From Selenomonadaceae bacterium (GTDB taxonomy: Bacteria; Bacillota; Negativicutes; Selenomonadales; Selenomonadaceae), in assembly GCA_017453765.1 (NCBI GenBank), contig JAFTEG010000194.1, positions 1 to 5,748 on the forward strand: a DNA stretch of 5,748 nt. Reading direction: 5' to 3'. This document shows positions 1-5,372 of this stretch, piece after piece. The translations under genes were made by a program, and so were the position numbers. Numbering within the stretch: the first letter of the stretch is position 1; each line of letters opens with the position of its first letter. The notes beneath the pieces are model-generated. The model had not been told where the DNA came from, searched no databases, and saw nothing but the letters and a program-made list of their open reading frames with translations.

Positions 1-51
1 ATTCGAGCGTGGCCAGTGGTTAGGAATTATAATTCTACATTCTTAATTCAA
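1..51. repeat. Short AT-rich tail beyond bioB, possible degenerate heptamer array
   Basis: This segment lies just past the bioB stop codon. On the plus strand it divides into short units ending in TA: GTGGTTA (16-22) and GGAATTA (23-29), then 8-9 bp units up to the stop. It also contains a perfect 12-bp palindrome, GAATTATAATTC (24-35), and the 9-mer AATTCTACA (31-39), which recurs after mdh at 4221-4229. I see no GC-rich hairpin with a T-run that would make a convincing terminator for bioB. Assignment to the same repeat family as the arrays after rubredoxin, mdh and the CsoR-like gene is an inference from unit form and the shared 9-mer. Confidence 0.35.
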
Positions 52-1026
52 TTACGCATTACTCAAGCCGAGATTTTTTAAAATTTCAAAGTCGCCTTTA
101 ATCGTCGTACCGGTAGTCGTCAGCATATCGCCGGTTATCGACGCCGACGCGCCGTATAAAAATGCACTTGCACCTTTGTCCGGCAAATATTTTCTCCCTG
201 CGGCAAGTCTTATATTTGAATCGGGCAAAATAAATCTGAAAATCGCAACGGTACGCAAAATTTCTTCCGCGCCTAACGGCTTAAGATTTTCCAGCGCCGT
301 ACCTTTTACCGCGTTCAAAATGTTAATCGGCACGGATTTTATATTAAGTTCGGCAAGTGCAAACGCCATGTCGAATCTGTCTTGCCAACTTTCTCCCATG
401 CCGATAATGCCGCCGGAACAAACCCTAAGCCCCGCCGCCTGCGCAAGTTTAATCGTGTTAATTCTGTCTTCGTAGCTGTGGGACGTGCAAACCTGCGCGA
501 AAAATCTTTTCGACGTTTCAATATTATGGTGGTAACCGGTCACGCCGACTTCACGAAGTTTACGTAACTGCGCCGCGTTCAAAATGCCGTGAGACGCGCA
601 CATTTCAATTTTCAGCCTGCCGCGCAGAAGTTTGTACGCCTCAACCGCCTTGTCGAAGTCAGAGCCGCTTAACGCCCTGCCGCTTGTCACGATTGAAAAG
701 CGATTAACTCCCGCCTTTTCGTAGCTTAACGCGATATTTAAAATTTCTTCCGCCGGTAAAAAGTCGTGAACCTCAACGCCGGTTTTATGACAAGCCGCCT
801 GCGCGCAGTACTTGCAATTTTCGCCGCAACGTCCGCTCTTGCCGTTTATAATCGTGCAAAGATCAATGTGGTTGCCGAAAAATTTTTTCTGAATCGCGCC
901 CGCGCCTTTTTGTAACTCGTCAAGCGGCGTCGTCAAAAAAATTTCTACGTCATCGCCGCGTTGCAGACGTTCACCCGCGATAATCCTTGCCGCAATTTCA
1001 GCAACGCTTAAACTTTTTAAATCCAA
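52..1026 (-). CDS. bioB: Biotin synthase BioB (radical SAM)
   Basis: BioB inserts sulfur into dethiobiotin to make biotin, the last step of the pathway, in the cytoplasm. The 324-residue product has the radical-SAM motif CxxxCxxC at C67, C71 and C74 (GRCGENCKYCAQ) within the family block DLCTIINGKSG. Other BioB landmarks are YHHNIETS near 165-172, RVCSGGIIGMGE near 201-212, SVPINIL near 231-237, IRLAAGR near 272-278 and the C-terminal GDMLTTTGTT. The TTG start at 1026 is preceded by GGAGGG about seven bases away; the other nearby TTG runs straight into a stop. The gene follows bioY after 20 bp, so the two are probably one transcript. Oddity: aligned from memory with E. coli BioB, two Cys ligands of the auxiliary 2Fe-2S cluster are kept (C143, C203), but the position of E. 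coli C97 is Ser111 (RFSIVTSG). This suggests the anaerobe (type II) class. The assignment to BioB is firm. Confidence 0.96.
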   Translation of the reverse strand: MDLKSLSVAEIAARIIAGERLQRGDDVEIFLTTPLDELQKGAGAIQKKFFGNHIDLCTIINGKSGRCGENCKYCAQAACHKTGVEVHDFLPAEEILNIALSYEKAGVNRFSIVTSGRALSGSDFDKAVEAYKLLRGRLKIEMCASHGILNAAQLRKLREVGVTGYHHNIETSKRFFAQVCTSHSYEDRINTIKLAQAAGLRVCSGGIIGMGESWQDRFDMAFALAELNIKSVPINILNAVKGTALENLKPLGAEEILRTVAIFRFILPDSNIRLAAGRKYLPDKGASAFLYGASASITGDMLTTTGTTIKGDFEILKNLGLSNA

Positions 1027-1046
1027 GTCAAACCCTCCACAAACTT

Positions 1047-1586
1047 TCAGCCTTGAAAACGCGGCATTGAATTTAATTTCACGCCTACAAAAGCCGCCGC
1101 TGCCGCTTTCATAATGTCGCCCGGTATGTACGGCAAAACCGCCATTGACGCCGCTTGCACCAATGAAATGTCCATTACCAACATCATGGAAATTATTCCG
1201 CCTGCGTATGTTATCGGCATAGTTGCAATGACGTTCATCAGCACGTAGCGTTTAAAATTCGGCTCGTCACCTTTCAACGCGCTTAATACGGAGTACGCGA
1301 TAAGCCACGCGAAGTAAAAGCCGCCTACCGGTCCGAAAATTTTTCCCAAGCCCGAACCACCTGCGAAAACCGGTAAACCCGCCGCGCCCATTATCAGGTA
1401 GATTAAAATCACCGTGAAAGTTTGTTTCGGATTTAAAATGTACGCCGCCAAACTCATTGCGATTGTCAGCGCCGTGACCATGCCCGGCGTAAACGGCAGG
1501 GGAAATGACAAGTACGCCGTCACGCAACACAGAGCTACGCATAACGCCATTTTTGAAAGTTCAGTTGTTCCGATTGTTTGTTGCAA
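1047..1586 (-). CDS. bioY: Biotin transporter S component BioY
   Basis: BioY is the membrane-embedded biotin-binding subunit of an energy-coupling-factor (ECF) transporter. In most Firmicutes it shares an ATPase/transmembrane module encoded elsewhere. The 179-residue product is almost wholly hydrophobic, with about six membrane segments, and carries the two family signatures: GLPVFAGGSGLGKIFGPVGGF at 70-90 and LPYIPGDIMKAAAAA at 151-165. The start is TTG at 1586, because the reading frame is closed just upstream by TAA at 1592-1590. AGGAG at 1603-1599 lies 12 bases upstream, a long but workable spacing. A two-codon ATG-AAA-TAA sits between that site and the TTG, in the same frame. No ECF ATPase genes are in the window, which is usual for group II ECF systems. 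bioY is the first gene of the bioY-bioB operon, and its pairing with a biotin gene supports biotin as substrate. Confidence 0.95.
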   Translation of the reverse strand: MQQTIGTTELSKMALCVALCCVTAYLSFPLPFTPGMVTALTIAMSLAAYILNPKQTFTVILIYLIMGAAGLPVFAGGSGLGKIFGPVGGFYFAWLIAYSVLSALKGDEPNFKRYVLMNVIATMPITYAGGIISMMLVMDISLVQAASMAVLPYIPGDIMKAAAAAFVGVKLNSMPRFQG

Positions 1587-1623
1587 AATTTATTTCATCT
1601 CCTACAAAATTTTTGGCGACATC

Positions 1624-1652
1624 ATTGTACAGAAATTTATTGTAACCGTCAA
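1624..1652 (-). promoter_or_regulatory. Sigma-A-type promoter of bioY-bioB
   Basis: Read on the minus strand, TTGACG (1652-1647) and TACAAT (1629-1624) are separated by exactly 17 bp. This predicts a start near 1617 and a leader of about 31 nt before the bioY TTG. The -35 box is embedded in GACGGTTACA, which resembles the repeat units further upstream, so a repressor or activator bound there would touch the polymerase site. A BirA-like operator is possible (GTAAAC, 16 bp, GTTACAA), but the half-sites are imperfect. Confidence 0.75.
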
Positions 1653-1698
1653 TAATTTTTAAGTTTACCGTTAGACTTCAAGTTTACCGTTAAGCTTC
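1641..1698. repeat. Tandem 19-bp repeat plus third related box in the bioY/mqnE divergent region
   Basis: Plus-strand AAGTTTACCGTTAGACTTC (1661-1679) is followed without a gap by AAGTTTACCGTTAAGCTTC (1680-1698); 17 of 19 positions are identical. A third, weaker box, TGTAACCGTC (1641-1650), overlaps the bioY -35 element. On the minus strand the cores read AACGGTAAAC, AACGGTAAAC and GACGGTTACA, with start-to-start spacings of 19 and 22 bp, about two helical turns. The arrangement looks like a set of protein-binding sites. The biotin regulator BirA is the obvious candidate given bioY, but this is not shown by the sequence. Confidence 0.6.
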
Positions 1699-1716
1699 GG
1701 TCGGCGGTAAATAAAT

Positions 1717-1745
1717 TTGAAAGGCGAAAATTTTTTTGATATAAT
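1717..1745 (+). promoter_or_regulatory. Sigma-A-type promoter of mqnE
   Basis: TTGAAA (1717-1722) and a perfect TATAAT (1740-1745) are separated by 17 bp. The start should fall near 1752, leaving a leader of about 23 nt with the ribosome binding site ACGGAG at 1761-1766. The promoter is back to back with that of bioY, with the 19-bp tandem repeat between them, so a protein bound to the repeats could act on both. Confidence 0.8.
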
Positions 1746-1774
1746 GCCGAAAAATTTTGAACGGAGTAATTTTT

Positions 1775-2863
1775 GTGATTGACGAAGAGTTAAAAAATAT
1801 TGAAGAAAAAATTCTGCGCGGCGAACGTTTGACATTTGAGGACGGGCTCGCGCTTTTTCATTGCAAAAATTTGGCGGCGATTGGTTCACTTGCAGACTAC
1901 GTGCGGAAAAAAATTTGCGGCGATAACGTTTACTACAACGTCAACTGTCACGTCAACCTGACGAATATTTGTAAGGCGCGTTGTAAATTCTGCGCGTTTG
2001 GTCGTGACGAAAATTCTGCCGGCGCGTACGCAATGACGATTGACGAAGTTATCGCGCTGGTTGAAGACGCATTGAAGTCACCGAATATGGGCGGCTTGCA
2101 CGTTGTAAGCGGTCTTCACCCTACGTGGAATTTTGAAAACTACCTTGACATATTGCAGGCAGTTCATGAAAAATTTCCCGCGCTTTATATAAAAGGTTTT
2201 ACCGGCGTCGAGATTACGCACTTTGCAAAAATTTCCGGCTTAAGCGTGGAAGAAGTTTTACGCAAATTAAAAAAAGCCGGACTGCAAGCGATAGCAGGCG
2301 GCGGCGCTGAAATTTTATCTGACCGCGTGAGAAATATTTTGTGTCCGAAAAAAGCTACTGCCGATGAATGGCTTAACGTGGCACGCACCGCGCACAAACT
2401 CGGCTTGAAAACAAATGCGTCAATGCTGTACGGTCACATTGAAACGATTGAAGAGCGCGTCGAACACCTTTTAAAACTGCGCGAACTGCAGGACGAAACC
2501 GGCGGCTTTCAAACTTTTATCTGCTTTCCCTTCCTGCCGAAACATGCCGCGCTGGAAAGTAAAATCACGCAAACTTCCATGTATGACGATTTGCGCACGC
2601 TGGCAATTTCGCGCCTTATGCTCGACAACTTCAAACATATTAAGGCTTACTGGGTAATGCTCGGCGTACCGGTCGCGCAGGTTGCATTGACTTTCGGCGC
2701 TGATGATATTGACGGCACGATACACCGTGAAAATATTTTGCACGAGGCAGGCGCCTCCAGTCCAAAGTTTTTGACTGAAGATTATTTGGTAAAACTTATT
2801 CGTGAAGTCGGTCGCATTCCTACACTTTGTGATTGCAATTACAACATTATCAGCGAAAGTTAA
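1775..2863 (+). CDS. mqnE: Aminofutalosine synthase MqnE (radical SAM)
   Basis: MqnE joins the SAM-derived adenosyl radical to 3-[(1-carboxyvinyl)oxy]benzoate, giving aminofutalosine in the futalosine route to menaquinone. With a GTG start at 1775 the product has 362 residues. This start fits ACGGAG eight bases upstream; an in-frame TTG at 1757 would lie before the ribosome binding site. The radical-SAM cysteines are C66, C70 and C73 (NICKARCKFCAF). Family blocks follow in order: GLHPTWNFENYL, AGGGAEIL, ASMLYGHIET, LRELQDETGGF, HIKAYWVMLG and FGADDIDGTI. The last two favour MqnE over its paralogue MqnC. Oddities: the usual FIPLAFHPxNT block reads FICFPFLPKHA, and the C-terminal RDTLY-like motif reads CDCNYN. 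No other menaquinone gene is in the window. The family call is firm, and MqnE rather than MqnC is likely. Confidence 0.88.
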   Translation: MIDEELKNIEEKILRGERLTFEDGLALFHCKNLAAIGSLADYVRKKICGDNVYYNVNCHVNLTNICKARCKFCAFGRDENSAGAYAMTIDEVIALVEDALKSPNMGGLHVVSGLHPTWNFENYLDILQAVHEKFPALYIKGFTGVEITHFAKISGLSVEEVLRKLKKAGLQAIAGGGAEILSDRVRNILCPKKATADEWLNVARTAHKLGLKTNASMLYGHIETIEERVEHLLKLRELQDETGGFQTFICFPFLPKHAALESKITQTSMYDDLRTLAISRLMLDNFKHIKAYWVMLGVPVAQVALTFGADDIDGTIHRENILHEAGASSPKFLTEDYLVKLIREVGRIPTLCDCNYNIISES

Positions 2864-2901
2864 AGTGGCGTTTGTGATATTAAGAAAATTTTTTTTTAGC
2901 G

Positions 2902-2929
2902 TTGAAAAAATTTTAACTTGTGATAAAAT
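2902..2929 (+). promoter_or_regulatory. Probable promoter of the rubredoxin gene
   Basis: TTGAAA (2902-2907) is followed after 16 bp by the extended -10 element TGATAAAAT (TG at 2921-2922, TAAAAT 2924-2929). It sits in the 100-bp gap between mqnE and the rubredoxin gene, about 35 bp before the GTG start, and suggests that rubredoxin can be transcribed on its own. The surrounding DNA is very AT-rich, so chance matches are possible. Confidence 0.5.
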
Positions 2930-2963
2930 AATTTAAACATAAAATTTAGGGGGAGGGCTGAAC

Positions 2964-3119
2964 GTGAAAAAGTATGTTTGCGTTTGCGGCTACGAATATG
3001 ACGAAGAAACGGGAGATCCCGATAACGGCATTGAACCCGGCACGAAGTTTGAAGATTTGCCGGACGATTGGGTTTGCCCTATTTGCGGACTCGGCAAGGA
3101 CAGCTTTACTGAAGAGTAG
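2964..3119 (+). CDS. Rubredoxin with shortened first cysteine knuckle
   Basis: This gene encodes a 51-residue rubredoxin, a small cytoplasmic one-electron carrier with a single iron held by four cysteines. In anaerobes it often serves oxygen or peroxide reductases. The protein follows the classic pattern: VKKYVC at the start, [20 protein letters not shown] at 17-36, then [12 protein letters not shown] with C38 and C41. The aromatic core residues Y4, Y10, Y12, F29, W36 and F48 are present. The first iron-binding knuckle is CVCG (C6, C8) instead of the normal CxxCG, so one residue is missing while all four cysteines remain. The GTG start has a strong site, GGGAGG (2951-2956), seven bases upstream. 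The partner reductase is not in the window. The identification is firm; function with the altered knuckle is assumed. Confidence 0.93.
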   Translation: MKKYVCVCGYEYDEETGDPDNGIEPGTKFEDLPDDWVCPICGLGKDSFTEE

Positions 3120-3181
3120 GGTTTAGGGGTTAGCTTTTAAGGGCTAGGTACTACTCACTAACTACTACTCACTACTTACTA
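3119..3181 (+). repeat. Degenerate heptamer tandem array after rubredoxin
   Basis: Nine consecutive 7-bp units, each ending in TA, fill this stretch: GGGTTTA, GGGGTTA, GCTTTTA, AGGGCTA, GGTACTA, CTCACTA, ACTACTA, CTCACTA, CTTACTA. The preceding heptamer (3112-3118, AAGAGTA) also ends in TA, formed by the first two bases of the rubredoxin TAG stop. The units are far more divergent than in the other arrays, and only the period and the final TA are constant. The 3120-3236 interval otherwise holds the mdh leader and no gene. Confidence 0.7.
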
Positions 3182-3194
3182 ATAATGTAACCTC

Positions 3195-3208
3195 AAACTT
3201 ATAAGTTT
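3195..3208. promoter_or_regulatory. 14-bp perfect palindrome upstream of mdh
   Basis: AAACTTATAAGTTT reads the same on both strands and ends 28 bp before the mdh ATG. Its centre contains TATAAG (3200-3205), which could serve as a -10 element, but no good -35 box lies at the right distance. It could be an operator, a promoter core or chance in AT-rich DNA. Confidence 0.3.
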
Positions 3209-3236
3209 TCAAATATTACGAGGAGGAAATTTTTTT

Positions 3237-4187
3237 ATGAAGATCACTGTAGTAGGTTCAGGTAACGTCGGCGCAACGGCGGCTAACGTTTTGGCAACGA
3301 AAGGCTTTGCAAGTGAAGTCGTCCTTATCGATATCAAGGAAGGACTTTCCGAAGGCAAGGCAATGGATATCATGCAGACGGCGCACATGCTTAACTTCGA
3401 CACGAAGGTAACCGGCGTCACCAACAACTACGAAGCAACGGCAGGTTCGCAAGTTGTAGTTATCACGTCCGGCGTTCCGCGTCGTCCCGGCATGAGCCGC
3501 GAAGACCTTATCGGCACCAATGCAAAGATTGTAAAGCAGGTTGTGGATCGCGTACTGCAGTATTCGCCCGACGCAATTTTAATCATCATTTCCAATCCTA
3601 TGGACACGATGACTTACTTGACGCTTAAGACGGCTAATCTTCCGCGCAATCGCGTACTCGGTCAAGGCGGTATGCTTGACAGCAGCCGTTTCCGTTACTT
3701 CCTTGCAGAAGCGTTGAAAGAGGCGGGCTATCCTGCAACACCTACTGACGTTGACGGCATGGTTGTCGGCGGTCACAACGATAAAACAATGGTTCCGCTT
3801 GTAAGTCTTGCAACGTATCGCGGCATTCCCGTGACGCAACTTTTGAGCCAAGAACAAATCACGAAGGCAGTCGAATCCACGAAAGTCGGCGGCGCAACGC
3901 TTACAAAACTTCTCGGCACTTCCGCATGGTACGCACCCGGCGCGGCTGCAGCGGCTATGGTTGAGGCTATCGCTCTTGACGCTAAGAAGTTAATCCCCTG
4001 CTGCGTATACCTTGAAGGCGAATACGGCGAAAAAGACCTTTGCATCGGCGTTCCCGTCATTCTCGGCAAAAACGGTTTGGAAAAAATTGTTGAAGTTAAA
4101 TTCTCCGACGAAGAAAAAGCCAAATTCGCTGAAAGTGTTGCCGCCGCACGTGAGACCAATTCCAAAATCGGTGACGCGCTGAAGTAA
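3237..4187 (+). CDS. mdh: Malate dehydrogenase (LDH-like, NAD-dependent)
   Basis: The enzyme interconverts malate and oxaloacetate with NAD. In succinate- or propionate-forming anaerobes it works mainly in the reductive direction. The 316 residues give the whole fold: the GxGxxG nucleotide loop GSGNVG at 7-12, the NAD-ribose acidic residue D32, and the active-site loop VPRRPGMSRED at 80-90. R82, R83 and R88 in that loop favour malate dehydrogenase over lactate dehydrogenase. The LDSSRF block carries D148 and R151, and GGHND carries the catalytic H180. ISNPMD at 119-123 is the usual substrate-site Asn. The length fits the LDH-like MDH group. The start is ATG with AGGAGG (3221-3226) ten bases upstream. 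Codon use (AAG, GAC, TTC) appears less AT-biased than in its neighbours, suggesting high expression. A terminator follows at 4255-4291, so mdh is probably the end of its transcript. Confidence 0.95.
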   Translation: MKITVVGSGNVGATAANVLATKGFASEVVLIDIKEGLSEGKAMDIMQTAHMLNFDTKVTGVTNNYEATAGSQVVVITSGVPRRPGMSREDLIGTNAKIVKQVVDRVLQYSPDAILIIISNPMDTMTYLTLKTANLPRNRVLGQGGMLDSSRFRYFLAEALKEAGYPATPTDVDGMVVGGHNDKTMVPLVSLATYRGIPVTQLLSQEQITKAVESTKVGGATLTKLLGTSAWYAPGAAAAAMVEAIALDAKKLIPCCVYLEGEYGEKDLCIGVPVILGKNGLEKIVEVKFSDEEKAKFAESVAAARETNSKIGDALK

Positions 4188-4218
4188 TTAAGGATTAAGG
4201 ATTAAGGATTAAGGATTA
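4184..4218 (+). repeat. Heptamer tandem array (AGGATTA)n overlapping the mdh stop
   Basis: Four perfect copies of AGGATTA occupy 4191-4218. They are preceded by a diverged unit, GTAATTA (4184-4190), that contains the mdh TAA stop, and followed by AGAATTC (4219-4225). The unit has the same length and TA ending as the arrays after rubredoxin and the CsoR-like gene. The array lies between the stop codon and the intrinsic terminator, so it should form part of the mdh mRNA 3' end. Confidence 0.85.
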
Positions 4219-4254
4219 AGAATTCTACAGTAGCAATTAATCTACGTAATAGGT

Positions 4255-4291
4255 AAGCCCTGCCGTGAACTGCGGTGGGGTTTATTTTTTT
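4255..4291 (+). terminator. Rho-independent terminator of mdh
   Basis: An 11-bp stem pairs AAGCCCTGCCG (4255-4265) with CGGTGGGGTTT (4273-4283) across a 7-nt loop; three of the pairs are G-U wobbles. The tract TTTATTTTTTT (4281-4291) follows at once. It lies 67 bp after the mdh stop and should end that transcript before the structured RNA region. Confidence 0.85.
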
Positions 4292-4296
4292 ACCCG

Positions 4297-4600
4297 CCTA
4301 TACGATATATTTGGTGAAAGGATGTGTGAAAAGTCAAAAACCTCACGCTTAACAGCGTAGACTTGTAAAAGTCTTGTTTGACTAGCCTAAGTCTTAACTG
4401 ACTACGTTACTTGCGAATATATAGGTACCGGTGGACGTAAATCCTAATCTGCCGCTCTACGGCTTATGGTTAAACAGTCCTGAGAGGTATGGACAGTGCT
4501 GTAAGTAAAAACCGCAGGATAACATTGGCGAAGGATTGTTACCCCAGCCGGGCGGGAGGTCTTACCGACATATTAGCCCGGCTCGCCTTAGGGCGAAAAA
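4297..4600 (+). ncRNA. Structured RNA of unassigned class upstream of the 83-aa gene and tadA
   Basis: This gene-free stretch of about 300 nt has no convincing coding frame but many complementary segments in a nested order. The closing helix pairs 4297-4302 (CCTATA) with 4420-4425, continued by 4308-4311 with 4416-4419. Inside are hairpins 4345-4348/4355-4358 and 4359-4364/4369-4374 (AGACTT, GTAA tetraloop, AAGTCT), 4390-4393/4400-4403, and a longer pairing CGTAG/CTACG. Downstream come GCCG 4451-4454/CGGC 4460-4463; a stacked set GGTT 4468-4471/AACC 4510-4513 with ACAG 4474-4477/CTGT 4499-4502; and 4517-4524/4537-4543. A perfect 8-bp stem, AGCCGGGC 4546-4553/GCCCGGCT 4576-4583, and the last hairpin, CGCC 4584-4587/GGCG 4592-4595, complete it. 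It ends seven bases before a ribosome binding site. It could be a cis-acting leader, or a HEARO/omega-RNA-like element without its nuclease gene. It does not match RNase P, tmRNA, SRP RNA or T-box cores. Strand and ends are estimates; I found no clear promoter. Confidence 0.65.
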
Positions 4601-4621
4601 AATTAAAAGGCGGTGATTAAA

Positions 4622-4873
4622 ATGATTGAAAGAATACAAAGAATCGCCCGCGTTAAACGAATCGACAACGATGTAGGACGGCGCTACGACGAGCAAAAGA
4701 ATGGCGGCGGCAAGAGTTTTCTTGATGAACTAAATGCCGCAATGGGCAAAAAAAATACGCCCAAGCCCGTGAAAATTTCCGACCCCTACAAGCTGGAATT
4801 GACAAGCACGGGTACGCAGTCGCTATTTTATTACGGCTGTATGGATTTGGAAGCACTGTTGCCTACGAGGTGA
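4622..4873 (+). CDS. Small conserved-looking hypothetical protein (83 aa) upstream of tadA
   Basis: I do not recognise this protein. It is 83 residues, soluble, with no signal peptide or membrane segment. The first half is basic and probably helical (MIERIQRIARVKRID, then GRRYDEQKNGGG), followed by a KSFLDELNAAM helix, a lysine- and proline-rich linker (GKKNTPKPVK) and a hydrophobic C-terminus (QSLFYYGCMDLEALL). The start is ATG at 4622, because AAGGCGGTGAT (4607-4617) is a strong ribosome binding site and the in-frame GTG at 4613 lies inside it. The gene ends seven bases before the tadA start, and the tadA ribosome binding site overlaps its stop codon region, so the two are surely co-transcribed and perhaps translationally coupled. 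The structured RNA at 4297-4600 forms its leader, with an alternative pairing that could cover its ribosome binding site. Spacing and signals support a real gene; function is unknown. Confidence 0.75.
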   Translation: MIERIQRIARVKRIDNDVGRRYDEQKNGGGKSFLDELNAAMGKKNTPKPVKISDPYKLELTSTGTQSLFYYGCMDLEALLPTR

Positions 4874-4880
4874 TTTAAAA

Positions 4881-5339
4881 TTGAATGACGAAATTTTTAT
4901 GAATCTTGCAATTTTGGAAGCGCTGAAAGCTTACGACGAAGGAGAAGTTCCAATAGGTGCCGTTCTCATTGACGAGAGCGGCATTTTAGTTTGCGCCGAA
5001 CATAATCGAATTGAACAGCTTGACGACGCAACGGCTCACGCTGAAATGTTACTTCTGCGCGAAGGTGCAAAAAAAATAGGTCGACGGCGATTGTCAACCT
5101 GCACGATTTATGTCACCGTCGAACCATGCCCCATGTGCGCCGGCGCGTTGGTACTCTGTAGGCTTAAACGTCTTGTTTACGGCGTGACTGATTCCAAATT
5201 CGGCGCTTGTGAATCTCTTTTTAACGTCACTAACAATCCCGCGCTTAATCACCGACTTCAAGTTACTGCCGGCGTTTTGGAAAGTCAGTGCCGCGAAATT
5301 ATGCAAAAATTTTTTTATGAGCGTAGGAGTAAAAATTAA
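4881..5339 (+). CDS. tadA: tRNA-specific adenosine deaminase TadA
   Basis: TadA converts adenosine 34 of tRNA-Arg(ACG) to inosine, letting one tRNA read several arginine codons; it acts as a cytoplasmic homodimer. The 152-residue product has the zinc deaminase signature: TAHAEM with H53 and catalytic E55, then PCPMCAGAL with zinc ligands C83 and C86. The N-terminal EVPIGAVLID block and the C-terminal NHRLQVTAGVLESQCREIMQKFFYERR tail are typical of TadA rather than of cytidine or guanine deaminases. The start is TTG at 4881, placed correctly after GAGGTGAT (4867-4874). The nearby ATG at 4885 is out of frame, and the in-frame ATG at 4899 is too far from the site and would cut the first helix. 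In many Firmicutes tadA neighbours the SRP RNA and dnaX; neither is seen here. Confidence 0.95.
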   Translation: MNDEIFMNLAILEALKAYDEGEVPIGAVLIDESGILVCAEHNRIEQLDDATAHAEMLLLREGAKKIGRRRLSTCTIYVTVEPCPMCAGALVLCRLKRLVYGVTDSKFGACESLFNVTNNPALNHRLQVTAGVLESQCREIMQKFFYERRSKN

Positions 5340-5372
5340 TGTAGGTTTAAAAACTATGTCACTCAAAAAATA

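Noticed and set aside
1..25. tRNA fragment suggested by TTCGAGC and AGTGGTTAGGA
   Set aside because: No acceptor stem, CCA end or anticodon arm can be built around either motif, and the two cannot belong to one cloverleaf in this order.
1757..1774. Upstream TTG start for mqnE adding six residues
   Set aside because: It would place the start before the ribosome binding site ACGGAG; GTG at 1775 has proper spacing.
2885..2914. Terminator after mqnE (AAAATTTTTT ... AAAAAATTTT)
   Set aside because: The 10-bp stem is purely A-T and overlaps the -35 box of the rubredoxin promoter; it is too weak to call.
3773..4165. Long antisense open frame (130 aa) within mdh
   Set aside because: It lies wholly opposite a well-conserved enzyme gene, with no family features in its translation; it is a shadow of mdh codon use.
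4475..4540. Possible TPP riboswitch, from CTGAGA followed by GGATAA and GCGAAGG
   Set aside because: The spacing is wrong, and the conserved ACCTGATCTGG and CTGG-ATAATG-CCAG helices are absent; the downstream genes are not thiamine-related.
4297..4600. SRP RNA, RNase P RNA, tmRNA, T-box or group I/II intron
   Set aside because: The conserved cores (GGAAGGAAGCAG-type SRP loop, GAGGAAAGTCC of RNase P, tmRNA ends, AGGGTGGTACCGCG T-box, intron domain V) were not found, although the tadA neighbourhood made SRP RNA worth checking.
4297..4621. CRISPR array or insertion sequence in the long non-coding stretch
   Set aside because: There are no regularly spaced direct repeats, no terminal inverted repeats with target duplication, and no transposase or nuclease reading frame.
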